DNA from: Rhizoctonia solani
Lineage: Eukaryota; Basidiomycota; Agaricomycetes; Cantharellales; Ceratobasidiaceae
NCBI RefSeq assembly: GCF_016906535.1
Contig: NC_057374.1
Span: forward strand, 1,488,001 to 1,552,000
Direction: 5' to 3'
DNA: 64,000 bases
Shown: positions 44,648-56,684 of the stretch, piece by piece
Numbering within the stretch: the first letter of the stretch is position 1
Layout: the number at the start of each line of letters is the position of its first letter
Position numbers and translations under genes: made by a program
The notes under the pieces: generated by a model
The model's database searches: none
What the model was told of the DNA's origin: nothing
Seen by the model: only the letters and a program-made list of their open reading frames with translations

Positions 44648-46730
44648 TCACATATACAGATTTTCGGTCGCCACAAGTGCTTTACAAACTACTGTTTCTT
44701 CTGGCAGTTGGTCTCCGCCAATTGCCCGTTGTGAGATCAACCCTATAGCAAGAGTACCAAGTACGTATTGTGCTTGGGGTTTGGCTGTGTCCGGTTCAAA
44801 TTCTTCCATGTATATAGGGTTAAAGTTGGCGTTGTATGTTGTTGTACGGAAATCTCCAAGCATAATGACTTCTCCTTTCAGCTTGATGTTCCATAGCCAT
44901 GCTGCATTGACCAACTCTTGAAGTTTTTCGACATGATGCACATTGAGTGGGCTTTTAATCTCACCAAAGAGATAGGTGAACAAAGGGTCTAGCTGAGTGT
45001 TCAAAATATTCGAAGCTATTTCCTTGATTTTGTCTTCTGTGTCATTGGCAGTCGGAGACCTGTAAATGCTCTTGAATGTATTTGATCGCCATTTCCCAGC
45101 CACAGTCTGGGGTTCTATCAAAAGAATACTTAATTTATAATATAATTATATCAATACTTGAACTAACCTCGCTCTCTGATATCTTTGTATACGTCACATA
45201 ACGCATTACTTTGCTCCACGGAGATAAATGGATGGAATGGTGAGAATAGCTTGGCATCAAGCGAGGTGCAGAGCAGGGTTCGAATGCAGAAGTCGAGAAA
45301 GCCTTCAATATCCATTCCCATCCCTTCAGCGGATGATATTAGGGAGGGTCTGTGATTATCGTGCCCTAGTAATGACCTGAGCCCAGGTAGGTTGTGAGCA
45401 TCTAGCGCAGTAACTTCGCTAATATCTCTGTTAAATACGTTAAATACGTATTTGTCGGTGAGATATGCCGAGAACGAACGCCCAATGTCGTCAATACAAC
45501 GATTGAGATCCTTGAGCTCTTGGACAACCTCGCTCTGTTCAAAATTCTCCCGGAGCTGGAGCTGAGACCGGAGCGAAGAGTATTCCTGATGAATCTGTAG
45601 GAGCTTCTGATTGAGTACTGCTATTGCATCAACTTGGGCAGCATGTTGGTCATCGCTTTCTTTATAGGCTCTGCGGCATTGATCGAGTTGCAAGTTTTTG
45701 CTTTCCATTTCTGAATTTAGTTGTTTCCATCGAGCATCGAATGAATTCCTGAGGCTTGTTTCCCGGGCCTTCAGGTGGAATTCCAGTGTCTCTGCCTCGA
45801 AGTATCCTAAGAGGGTTTCCATATGAGAGCGGAACTCAGGTCGGGACATACGAGCGGATTTTTGTATCGGGAGGAAAATGGATGGTTTTTTTATGTAGGT
45901 TGTCAATGCACCTTGGAACCCATTCCGTGTGGGATCAAACATCTCGACATGTGCACCCATGAGAATAGCGTCGCCAAAAGCCGAGTTAGGATTGTGAAAC
46001 TCGTCAACGATCGCAGGGTCGGCTTGCCAAATGTTGTCATATGCCACAAGAATGGTGAGCCGACCCAAACCTGCCGGACCCAGGAAATGTTTTGAGAGAA
46101 CTGCGAAAACCCGAGAGAGAGCTCTACTGTGAAGCGTATCGCCCGCTTGGTGAACATATAGAATACCGTTAACACGTAGATCAGCCCTTCTGCTAATTAG
46201 GAAGAACATAAATTAACGTGAGATCACTAGCCATGCACAGATACTTACGGGTCCAGAAAATAATCGCCTATCTCTGTAAGAACTTCTGCGTCACTCATGT
46301 ATGGATTGTCAAAGCCAGGTGTATCAATAAACCTAAACTTGTGGCCACAGATAACGGCACTTTGGGATTTGGCACAAGTGGTGTTATGATGCGAATGTTG
46401 GATTTCGCTTCGCTTTTTGCCAAAAGCATTTTTAATGTGCTTTTTTGGGTTAGGTGTGTTAATGTAAACGGTGCAAAGAGTTTAGTACTGACGAATGATT
46501 TTCCAGATCCAGACCTTCCCAAAACCCTGCATTTTGCCTCCGTTATTATAATGGTCATAATTTGATAATCTCACCTATACTCACAGTAGGTAAGTGATGC
46601 TTTGTCGTCGTGGCTCGACATGCCCCAATTCAATCTCTATAAACCCATCACGATCCTTGAGCTCAAATTCAACCTGTGGAACTGACTCCGAGGTTTCTCC
46701 AGAACGAGCACGCCCGGATTTCCGAAACAT
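44648..46730 (-). CDS. Array family 1, member d: AIG1/GIMAP-like P-loop protein with coiled coil, intact
   Basis: ATG 46730 gives MFRKSGRARSGETSESVPQV. A phase-2 intron is followed by VLGRSGSGKSF (P-loop), then another intron and HIKNAFGKKRSEIQHSHHNT, and the switch FRFIDTPGFDNPYMSDAEV. Next come GILYVHQAGDTLHSRALSRV, GRLTILVAYD, a coiled coil (QLDQCRRAYKESDDQHAAQV), the family block YSSLRSQLQLRENFEQSEVV, RTLLCTSLDAKLFSPFHPFI, and a last exon 45114-44648 (EPQTVAGKWRSNTF...VVCKALVATENLYM). About 620 residues. The G1 and G3 motifs fit AIG1/GIMAP/septin-type GTPases; no clear N/T-K-x-D guanine-specificity motif is visible after RLTILVAYD, so nucleotide choice is open. Upstream of Hsp70 D on the same strand. 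Confidence 0.8.
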
Positions 46731-47250
46731 TTAGCCGAAGACGCTGCACAGTTTGTCGAGCAAAGATAAATCGTTAGTTGAAATGGAACTAGGGATAAAT
46801 CTACTTGGACTTGGACTTTAAACAGGAAGTAGTGTACTTTACGACCTATCGTCGTTACATATGTGACTAGACTCTAACTTAGCGTTTATTAGGAAACGTA
46901 ACCATTTGACACCAAAGTAATCATGGTACGTTCATGTTCGAATTTAGTATCGTGGTCTTTTTCACACAACCAACCAACGAACTAAGTCTTTGGTTTTGGT
47001 AAGTTCGAGTTTGATAACGCTGAGTTTTTGTATATCCTGTGAATAGGACCAGGTATACAAAGTTCCATAGGAAGTATCATGCACACGCCGTTATAATAGT
47101 TCGCACTATAGAGCTCTTGGTACACGCTGTGCTGTCCCTAATCCCAGAGTTTGCCCAGACTTAAGTACGTAGATTCTGGACATTTGTGTTAAATCTTTCA
47201 GCGTAACACTGGTTAATTACAATTTAACTCTTCGATTGAAGCATCTATAG
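46731..47250. other. Intergenic between Hsp70 E and member d
   Basis: 520 bp with the promoter of member d; A/T-rich, no gene. Confidence 0.4.
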
Positions 47251-49653
47251 TTAGAAACCGACTGGGTCTCCTGGAACGATGAACACAGGCCCTGTGCGAG
47301 TCACTCCCTTTAACAAACGAATCAGGATATTTGAAGTCTTTGAAAATTTCTTGGAGGCTTACTTTATCCTTCCATTCCAAGAATGCTTCGAGCTCGGTGC
47401 CACCAAAACGCATGCACACGGAAACCTCTAATTCCCAGTAATCGGCTCCCCTCAGCCCAGCCTTCCGCTCTAATGCACCTTCCAGTCCCCTCAAGTCAGC
47501 ACTAATTGTACAGACCTTACGAAAGGTGGGAAGGAGATTTTCTGTGAAACTATTAGCGGTGCACCACCCTAAGCAATAATAACTAACCGTGCTCATCCCA
47601 CGCCCATTCCGGCTCATCGTCCTCGGGGTAAGCATACAAGTCCATGGAAAGGGATTTTAAGTCAGGGTTCGCGGATCTATATGAGTTGCTATAGGTCTCT
47701 CGACAAATAGCTTCCGAATCAAGCGCTACCCCCTCGTTGCAAGCACGGTCAACTTCAGATGGGTAATTTTATGCATCCGTACTTACTTTGTGAACAACTT
47801 GAGACCACGCTCCTGGGATCACTGGTAACCCATGTGCTCCAAGATACGTTTTCCTCCCTTGATGATCTCCTATCCAAGGGAGAGCTATCCTAGAACATAT
47901 TGCACCAAAAGAATATCGGGGTGCACGAGAGGATACACTATTAATTATGCTCCAAATCACAGCCCCATCAGCTACGGCTTTCGAGCTGATATCCACGATC
48001 AGTATCAATAATTTCAATATCCATTAAACCTACGTCGAATCATTGGTCCGTGTAATTTGACAGCCTTGTGGCTCATACTGTTTCTTGAACTCGTTGCGAA
48101 GATAAGGGCTGTCCCCGAACCCCCCTACTAATAGAATGTGCTATGGGGGAGTGAGAAAAAGAAGCATAAGGCTATTTTAATACTTACAGGTACGCGAAAT
48201 GTACCAATCTGTTGGTTGACGCTGGAGATTATTTCTTTCGTGCATGTATCGAAGAATGGCTTCACAATAGTTCTGGGTATGTGTGTGCTATAAGATAAAT
48301 CCACTGGAGAGTTTAGATGTACATACCCTGGTAATGTTAAGCGACCGCGGCGCGCTCGAATAGTGGTGTTATTGAAGCGTGAGTTGCCTACATTGATATA
48401 CTGATCGATAGATTCGTCCTGGAAACCTCGCTTTGCCCCTGCCTCGAAGTCCTTCATTCCTGCTTTTCTATAGTCCTTTACGTCATCTTGACTTAATCCA
48501 ATGCTAGACAGCATGTTTTGCAGATATCTTTCTGCCTCTAGGTCGACGAAGATGGCTCCCGCTTGTACACCTATAAATACCAATTAGGTCTTACTAGTAG
48601 AATGGATAAGTCGAAGGACTCACATGCCGAAGCGCGCTTCTCTTCTAGTTTGAGTACAGGATGCGCAGAAGTGACAGAGTATATGGTCGTATCAACTGTG
48701 GATCCTCCGGCGTCGCATACTACAAAGTTAGTTCCAGGCTGAATTAAGTGAAATGATTGAGTGATACACGATACGATTTTAAGGAGAATGATTTCACCTT
48801 GAGTCGGTCGCCCAGATTAGTATGATGGATACAAAAGTGAACTGATGCCTCAGCTTCAGTCAAGAATCGAATGTTCTTCTGTGCTTGTTCATGAGCAGAA
48901 ACCCCGGCATCTACAGCCGCCTTTCGTAGGAACGTTTGCTCTCGAAGACCCCAACCGTTAGGATGTGCTATTACAACCTCCATATTAGGGCTGTATCGTT
49001 CCCATATAGACTTTCCGTCGAGAATTCGGTCTTCAAAATACTCCTGAGTATATTTGAGAAGATATCGCAAGAAATCAGCATATATTTGACCCAAATTAAC
49101 ACCTGGTGGTAAAGCTCCATCGCATAGAATGCATCAGTATAATTATGCTCAACTATCCTGAGCTTATTTACCATCTAGCTTTAAATCATGCCTAGTTTTC
49201 ATGTCGTTTGGGTGTAGGTGAAGCTTAAAATGTTTCGCAAGGAACCAGTTGTTATCTTCGGCTTCTTCCTCGATATGAGGAAGTAGTGCCTCGGCACCAA
49301 ATGATACAGCCTGTTATGAGGCTCAGATTCAGTAAGACTTTTGATGATTAATTAACAAACCTTTTTATTGGTATCGTACCAGACCAGAGTCGGAATTTTA
49401 CTTTGCTGACTATGTACTTCTTGTCCAGGCCATTTCGTTACGCGGTGAACGGTCTGACTTGCTCCTATTGGTAATAATATATACTGGAGCAAGGCTGATA
49501 AATGATTCCCCACTTACCATTCTGTAGAAAGCTGAATGCGACACCACTTTGTGTTGAACCAATATCAATCCCTATCACAATCTTGGTTTCTCCTTCCCAT
49601 GGTCCACGAAATGGTTTAGGGGTAGCATCAACAGATCCTCTAGATGTTGCCAT
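47251..49653 (-). CDS. Hsp70-like protein, HSPA12 type (copy E), intact
   Basis: ATG 49653 gives MATSRGSVDATPKPFRGPWE. Motifs: GIDIGSTQSGVAFSFLQNG (Ser for the first Thr of the phosphate-1 loop, as in copy F), HPNGWGLREQTFLRK, EAEASVHFCIHHTNLGDRL, VCDAGGSTVDTTIYSV, VQAGAIFVDLEAERYLQNML, SKAVADGAVIWSIINS, SVCMRFGGTELEAFLEW and the end GVTRTGPVFIVPGDPVGF, stop 47253-47251. About 600 residues; exon junctions as in copy D, its closest relative here. P-loop member e ends 690 bp upstream on the same strand. I found no frame defect. Confidence 0.88.
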
Positions 49654-49833
49654 GGCTTATTATCGTAATCCGCGATTCTGAGTTAGCTACCAGAGCGCCA
49701 AATAAAACATGCTTTGAGTGACACATAGAAAAAATTATCAATAGTTGGTAACATACTCGTTATGTATTCAGGTATGACCAGTGGTGATGGTTCAAGAGTG
49801 GCCTATGTGGTGTCCACGTAACGAAGAACTTGT

Positions 49834-49865
49834 GTAGCCACCGCCACCCATCTGATGTCTATCAC
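49834..49865. promoter_or_regulatory. Conserved element upstream of Hsp70 E
   Basis: Plus strand GTAGCCACCGCCACCCATCT then GATGTCTATCAC; counterpart of the block at 44342 upstream of D. On the gene strand it reads GGGTGGCGGTGGCTAC. Confidence 0.4.
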
Positions 49866-50343
49866 GTAATTTGATTGGTTATGTTTCCCACCCTTGCTTA
49901 TTGTGGCAAGATACACTACGCCACCTCATACGTCCAGGTATATTGGCAACATGGTCCATGTGCATTGGGGTTTACTTGTGGTTAAGTAAAAGACTTGGTC
50001 TTTGATCAGTCATTGACATTGAATCCAGGTACTGTGGTGTGGCACATGGTGAAGTGTGTATCACTGCAAGCGTTCCGGCTCGCATGGAGTTTATATTATA
50101 ATCACGTCATCTTCGTTTATCACAACGTAACTATATTTCTGCCTTCATATTCGAGGTACGGGTGCGACTAATTGTAATACTTGTACGGACGCATGGCCAT
50201 TGTTGCTTGATTGGGGATTTATTCAAATAGAATGTGAGCAACTTCATTACGATTTAACCTGAGACAGTGAACAGTGACTAAGTACTAGCTGGGTCGCAAG
50301 AATAAACACCCATGTTGATCATTACACAGATGAATTACGAGCT

Positions 50344-52361
50344 TCAAACATACAACGTATCAGTGGCAACAGTGGTCTTGCATATTATCGTTTCCTCGGG
50401 CGACCGCCCCCCACCCACCGCTCGGAGAGATACAAGCCCGATACCAATTGTCCCTAAAACAGATGTAGGTCTCACACCGGGTTGTGGCTCGAACTCTTTC
50501 ATTATGTTTGGATCGAACTCGGAATTCGGGGCATGCGCAATTTGGCAAAAATCGCCGAGAACAATAACTTCGCCTTTCAACTTGGAATTCCAGTTCCATG
50601 CTCTCTTGACAAGCTCGAACATTTGGTTGAAGTGTTGTCTGTCCATGGTAGCCTCCTTGCTCCCAAACACAGAGGTTAACAGAGGGTTGAGTTGTGTACG
50701 GATGAATAGATGCAGTAGTTGACGAATTGATGTGCCTGTTTGTTCTTCATCGTCCGTGTAAATGCTTTTGAAAGTAGACGAACGCCATTTCCCCGCACTT
50801 GTTTGAGACTCTGTAGAGTTGACCTCTTAGTAGGAAAGAAGTCCTAAAAATAAACAAGATACCTCGTTTCTGGATATCTTCATATGCGCGCAGTAGAGCG
50901 GCGCTCTGTTCGGAATTAATACCCGGGTGAAATGGTTGGAAGACTCCTATAACAAGAAGAGTACAAAGCATGTGTCGGATTGAGAAATCAAGGAAACTCT
51001 CAATCTCCAAGCCTTTGCCATCTGAAGACGAGACCAATGAACATTTTCCTTCTTCGGCTTGGAGCAGCCTGAATAGCTCAGACAAGTTTTGAGCGTCTCG
51101 AGAGGTAACTTCGGCAGGATTTCTCCCAAACATCGAACGAACATGAGTGTCAGTCAGATAGGCAGATATAGAACGACTGATATCATCAATATGACGATTT
51201 ATATCTTCTAGCTCTTGAACGATTTCACTTTGTTCAAAGTTTTCTTGAAGTTGAAGTTCAGATCGAAGTGAGGAATATTCGTATTGCATCTGCTGCGACT
51301 GATGGCGTAGATTTACTTCGGTTTCATGTAGCTCGACACGGAGCTTGTCGGCCTGGCGAAGAGCATCTTGACACTGAGCGAGATTGCGCTGCTTAGCTTC
51401 CAGAATTAATTCGAATTCTTGACGTTTTCGTTCATAGTCGCTTTTGGTGCGCTGTTCTTGGCTAGTGTACGCCTGTATAGGGGTCCTCTGTAGGATACTC
51501 TCAAGATCGGCAATGATATTAGACCTATTCATTTGGACCGGAAGCAAGATAGGGTAAGTAGAAGCATACGACTGAATCGCGTTGATAAAGCCATTCGTTT
51601 CGGCGCTGCTGGCGACAATTCTCGCCCCCATAGCGTGAAATCTGCCGATGGTCGACATGCCGTTTTGTTTTTCCTCGTCAATTTGCGTATTTCCCGGCCC
51701 GTGAGGATCGACATTTCGTACAAGGACAGTAAGACGGTCTAGATCACCTCCACCAAGGAACACATGTGAAATCACCGTAAGATATTTGTAGAAGGATTCG
51801 CTTCGGAGAGGATCGCCTGATTGGTGGATATATATAATTCCATTGACGCCGTTCCCAGTCGAACTCCTAGAGATAGTATTTATGGTTATCAAAAAGAGGA
51901 AAGTGTAGTAGTTTAGTCCAACTTACGATTCCCGAAGGTGCTTGACAAGTCTGGCACAAATCTCGATATCATCCAATTTCATATTATCGAAACCGGGGGT
52001 ATCGATGAGCTGATAGTTCACTCCGGAGAATGATGCAAGGTGTGTTTTCATTTTTGTGGTTATTGCATGCCGTCCTATTGGCTGGTTCGGTTCTGTACAA
52101 GAGACTGCGTCTATCAACTGCAACTAATATGAGCAACAAAGATAATTCTTATTTTATAGTACGTACATAGGACTTTCCAGCTCCGGAGCGACCTAAGACA
52201 CTAAGCAACTATCAGCAGGGCCGTTTAGATTGATTCGGTTGTACCCACAGAACGACGACTGGTCCCCGTCGAGCCTGTTGTCCAAAGCGCCCAGTTAATG
52301 GTTGGCCCAGGTCGTAAGGTTGGGCCTTTTTGGTCGATCCCAGGCCGAGAAACTCAAACAT
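50344..52361 (-). CDS. Array family 1, member e: AIG1/GIMAP-like P-loop protein with coiled coil, intact
   Basis: ATG 52361 gives MFEFLGLGSTKKAQPYDLGQ. After a phase-2 intron comes VLGRSGAGKSY (P-loop), an intron, then LQLIDAVSCTEPNQPIGRHA and the switch YQLIDTPGFDNMKLDDIEIC. Then GIIYIHQSGDPLRSESFYKY, DRLTVLVRNVD, a coiled coil with KQRNLAQCQDALRQADKL, the family block YSSLRSELQLQENFEQSEIV, IRHMLCTLLVIGVFQPFHPG, and the last exon ESQTSAGKWRSSTFKSIYTD...KTTVATDTLYV, stop 50346-50344. The frame is open throughout. It sits upstream of Hsp70 E as d does to D. No obvious N-K-x-D motif. Confidence 0.8.
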
Positions 52362-53000
52362 TGCTAAACGATTAATGAGAACCACTATCGTGTTGGATGC
52401 CGAGTCACCAACTGGTTGTTGGTGGCAAATGTGGCTGAATGTCAGGAAAGGCTAACAGCACGTGGTCACAGGTGAACCGCAGCGCGCGGAGGATCCACAT
52501 GAGATACTTGGCCATACTTGGCCGAGGCACGGAGGTTCTGTCACGTGAGCCAACCACACTCGACCCCTCTCACCGCCTCGAGTAGTCACCGAGCGCGACG
52601 CATGGTGTGGCTCAGCTGTTCTTAATTTACACACCCTCCACTTCTCTCGACAAGCACGAAACCGACGCACACAGTTCTCTACCACCCCAAGCCTTCGATC
52701 CGGACGGTCGCGGCCTTGGGTTCCCCCACTCGTACCACGTCGAGAACTGATATTGTGCATGTACACACATACGTAGATAGATACATATATAGATGCACAT
52801 ATACTCATTTATCAGCGTACACGGGACTACATCGAAGCGTAGGCTAGGTATCTAATACAGGACCCATTTAAATTAGCTTCCGATTGATCGGTTAGGCAAT
52901 GGGTATGTAGGACACGCATTGCCAATATATGTTTTTCCAATACTTGCGTGTCTTATTTGCAGTTTAGATACACTGATTTAATTGGCCATTCGGATTGCTG
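52362..53000. other. Intergenic between Hsp70 relic G and member e
   Basis: Promoter side of member e. Contains a G/C-rich block at 52440-52740 and then a TA/CA-rich simple stretch near 52755-52805 (ACACATACGTAGATAGATAC). No gene supported. Confidence 0.4.
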
Positions 53001-53392
53001 TTAAAACAAAAACCTATCTTTGGGGATTATTATCATTGGTCCTGTTCGGGTGGTGCAGGCTTCAAGCTCCGTCCCACCAAACCGGATACAGACTTCGGGC
53101 GCAAGATGCCAGTACAGTTTACCTTCCCAGTCTTACGCTTCAAAGCACCGGATAAATTATTCAAATTGGCGAAAATTTGGCACAGATTCATAAGCCCAGG
53201 AGGGGGTCCTTAGCACTCAACATGAGTTCATCAAGAGAATTTTGAACCTTGTGAACATTTTGACCATGTCGGGCTATCGTCGCTTGCATATGATAGTAAC
53301 TGAACTTCAAAGGTACTCAAATTCGGCGTGGAAGTGTCATGAGCTCTTGAAAAGGGTCGGCGGCATACCGCGTGTACGTCCAGTGGTATGCC
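53001..53392 (-). pseudogene. Relic of a seventh Hsp70-like gene (G): last exons only
   Basis: Exon 53392-53248 is 145 nt, exactly the length of exon 10 in copy A, and reads GIPLDVHAVCRRPFSRAHDT then TPNLSTFEVQLLSYASDD. After a short intron, 53208 onward reads FANLNNLSGALKRKTGK, equal to the ADL..LEGAL segment of the intact copies; then the frame slips and continues in another frame as EVCIRFGGTELEA. The last intron and the EWEE codons are deleted, so FGGTELEA runs straight into TRTGP and a stop at 53003-53001. The ATPase exons are absent, though traces may extend to about 53500. Position, just downstream of member f, is where the pairing rule predicts an Hsp70. Confidence 0.75.
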
Positions 53393-54413
53393 CTATTGTT
53401 GACATTAATAACTTGGGACATAATGTGCTCAATATTACTAACCTTGGCCACAGGCGAAGATCAGCAGACCGAAATCCATTGATGTCCGTCTACTTGAATA
53501 AATGGAGTACGTCTCCTTGATCATGTAGGTGGCTGAGAGAATAAATGTGGCCCAATGGTGACCCACCTGGTCGTTAGATGATCAAGTTGTGCGGTCACTA
53601 CTCACATGACACCCCGATCCTAGGCTCTTCGGTCCAGTATTGCGTGTGAATCCTCCACGCGCTATAGGTTCAGACCCCTCCCCCCCGCGTTTCCCATGTC
53701 CTATTCCCTCAATTCAAAAGTTGATTGGATCTTCCAATTATATCTTTTTCTTGTTTGCCACCTGTATATTACTTCTGGGTTACTTGCACAGACCAATCTG
53801 GGCGCATGGCATTGTGGCTCATATGACTTGGTACGAAATTTATACCTGCGTTTACAGGTGCTGCTTAGTTGTAGTTATAAGATCGTGTAAAAATTAACTC
53901 CCAAATGAACCCAAATTAGTACCTGTATTGGTACCCAAAATAAGTACAGGGACATCTAAATTTTAGTGTGCAACGGGGGGGATACATGCGCGTAGGTTTA
54001 CATGATCCAACCACCAATATATTGCTACATGTGAAGTGCACATGAGAAGAAATGTATTTAAATGTAACTCGCATGTTTATTGTACGTAAACCAGCTCTAT
54101 TCGAAGTAACTAAATTTGGTTGTGCAACTTTTTACTGTGACCTTTAAGCGATCAGAAGATTTTGGGGTCCCTGTAGAGGACACTGCACGTACCTCTCATA
54201 AGACTGTATACTTCTAGCATAAGAAATGAGTAGCCTAAAGACATCTGTCCTATTGTTCCATGGTTTTTATCCCTTGAAATATTTCAATCTTCCCGTATAT
54301 GCATAAATATCGCCCTCTTACTATCTTGAAAGTAAAGGAAATGGTCAGGCATAGGAGTCTGCTCTCAAAAGGTCTCATCGTAAACAATATACATATAGTG
54401 CAACTGCCCAAAC
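53393..54413. other. Gap where the missing part of Hsp70 G would lie
   Basis: About 1 kb with no supported gene; A/T-rich. An intact Hsp70 needs 2.4 kb, so most of gene G has been deleted instead of only mutated. Confidence 0.45.
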
Positions 54414-56565
54414 TCAGTCAAAGATATTCTCTGTGGCAACCACCGCCTTGCAGACGACCACTTCATCTATGGGACTATCTCCACCCACTGCTTTTTCACA
54501 GACGAGTCCCAGCGCAATTGTCGCTAAAACACTCTTTGGCGTGTGATCCGGAGAAATTGCTTCGAATTCCTCCATTATTTTGGAGTCGAACCGACCGCGA
54601 GAAAAGTAGGTAAGGACGAAATCTCCAAGCATAATGACACCACTTTTCAAGGCCGCGTTCCAATCCCAAGCCTCCTTGATCAAAGACCGCAGATTCGCAA
54701 TATGTTCATCTCTTAAGGAAATTTCTCTGCCGAAGACACCTTCGATCAACGGCCGCAGTCGATTATCTAGCAAGAGAACGAGGTGGCTTTCGAGCTGTTC
54801 AGCCGTTCGGTGATTATCATATTGGTGAAGGCTTTTGAAGGTTTCCGAGCGCCATTTACCAGCAATTGCCTGGGATTCTAATAGTATTGGTGTAAGCTAT
54901 AATGTTTAATAAGCATAGAATATCTCACCTCGCTTGCGTATGTTGTCGTAGCTAGTAAGTAACAATTTGCTGAGAGACGGATCAATTTCGGGGTGAAAAG
55001 GTTGGAATATTCTCAAGCAAAGGAAGCGACAGAGAAAGTGACGAATCGAATAATCAAGGAATCCTTCGATCTGGATACCTCTCTTAGTTGAAGATGCAAT
55101 CAGACTTGAACGCCCCTCTCGATGAGGAAATAGTGTTCTAAGAGTGGACATATCGCGGGAACGGAGAGAAGTAACTTGAGCAGGATCTTTACCGAAAATT
55201 CGCTGCACATATCCATCTGTGAGATAGGCTGACACTGATCTCCCGAAGTCATCTATCATGCGATTAATGTCTTTCAGGGCTTGGACTACTTGACTCTGTT
55301 CGACGTTCTCTTGAAGTTGAAGCTGCGAGCGAAGGGAAGAGTACTCGAGTTGTGACTGTTGTAATTGCTGACGGAGTTTTATTTCAGATTCGCGTTGGTT
55401 GGATAATTGATTTTCGTAAAATTCCCGAAGTTGTCGTTCTTGATCGTCCAGGAGAGACTGAGCTGAGCTATACTCGTAATATCCCAGTTCTTTCTCAACC
55501 CGGTTTAGGAACGTGTTATAGACTTTATATGATTTATCGAGCTGGATCGGGAGTATAATTGGCTCTTGTGAAGCATAATGCCTAATAAGCTTAACGAAGC
55601 CGGTTTGGTTGGGGTGTTGCATAAATTTAGCGCCGTCAGAAAAGGCAGTACCAAACACCGAGCCAGGAGAAACCAGAAAGTCCCCATTTCCAATGTCTTG
55701 ACCATTGGTTTGTATCGCCAAAAACGTGAGACGAGCTATCCCAGTATTTCCGAGAAAGATATTTTTCAATACTCGAAAGTTTCGTAAAAGGGATCTGCTG
55801 TGGACGGCATTTCCAGCGCGGTGGACGTATATAATTCCTGTTATACCAGTCCGAGCCTGCTCGCTGAGGACACGGGTTAGATATACAAGAATTTGTTCAC
55901 AAGAGCACTCACTTATTCAAGAGATAGTCGGATATTTCGCCAAAAGCCTCGGCATCACTCATGTTGACGCCATCGAAGCCCGGGGTGTCAATAAGCTCGA
56001 AGGGTTGGTCATCCATGCGTAGTTTAACGATTCGGATGCGCTTGGTTGCGATATACCTAATGTTATCTAGAGATTCCTTGGTACTATAACAGGAGGTTTC
56101 GATTATCTGGACTCGTGGTTCGGGTCGACTGTATGTAACATATGAAAATCTCCAACTTACCGATGTCTTTCCAGAGCCGGATGGTCCCACAATACTAGAT
56201 CAAGTAGAGTTCAGATTCCAACCATATGGCGTATTTACTAAACAAACCTACAGTATACGGACAACTTCGGGCACTCGAGGCTTGGACTGCTCGCCGATTA
56301 GAACTTCACGCGACGTAACCACCTCCCGGATGCCGGTTGCCCCAGGTTTCGGGGTTGAGCCAGACGAACCGGACGAATCCGACAATGACCTGTCTTCTCT
56401 ATGTTTATTTTTGTTGAGATCTCTTCGGAAGGGGTACGATCCAACATGATGGCTGAACGCAGTGACGGTTAGTGGCTCGTCACGTGTAATACCACAATCA
56501 TGTCTCAGCCCAGCCACGGGAATAAACCTGCAATATTTTTCTTCAAATCGAAAGTTCTGTTTCAA
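54414..56565 (-). CDS. Array family 1, member f: AIG1/GIMAP-like P-loop protein with coiled coil (start unresolved)
   Basis: The first exon reads back to about 56565 without an in-frame ATG, so a further 5' exon is likely. It is Ser/Lys-rich, then VVRILIVGPSGSGKTS joined over the intron at about 56250-56196. The following sequence may be unspliced (VSWRFSYVTYSRPEPR). The switch is FELIDTPGFDGVNMSDAEAF. Then GIIYVHRAGNAVHSRSLLRN, ARLTFLAIQTNG, coiled coil QLREFYENQLSNQRESEIKL, the block YSSLRSQLQLQENVEQSQVV, IRHFLCRFLCLRIFQPFHPE, and the last exon with AGKWRSETFKS...VVATENIFD, stop 54416-54414. Gln replaces the usual Glu in EQSQ. Downstream on the same strand lies the Hsp70 relic G. Confidence 0.75.
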
Positions 56566-56684
56566 AAGGTCCTATGATCATGGCTGTCATTCTAGCATCT
56601 TATATTTACCCTTCACGCGCAAAACCATATGAAAAAATTTGGATTTACGATATTAAAAGGTACAGTAATGAACAGAAGTTAGGT

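Noticed and set aside
56140..56200. 36-nt intron right after the P-loop of member f
   Set aside because: Removing it breaks the frame, while reading through stays open into the next conserved part, so I treat it as coding; transcript data should decide.
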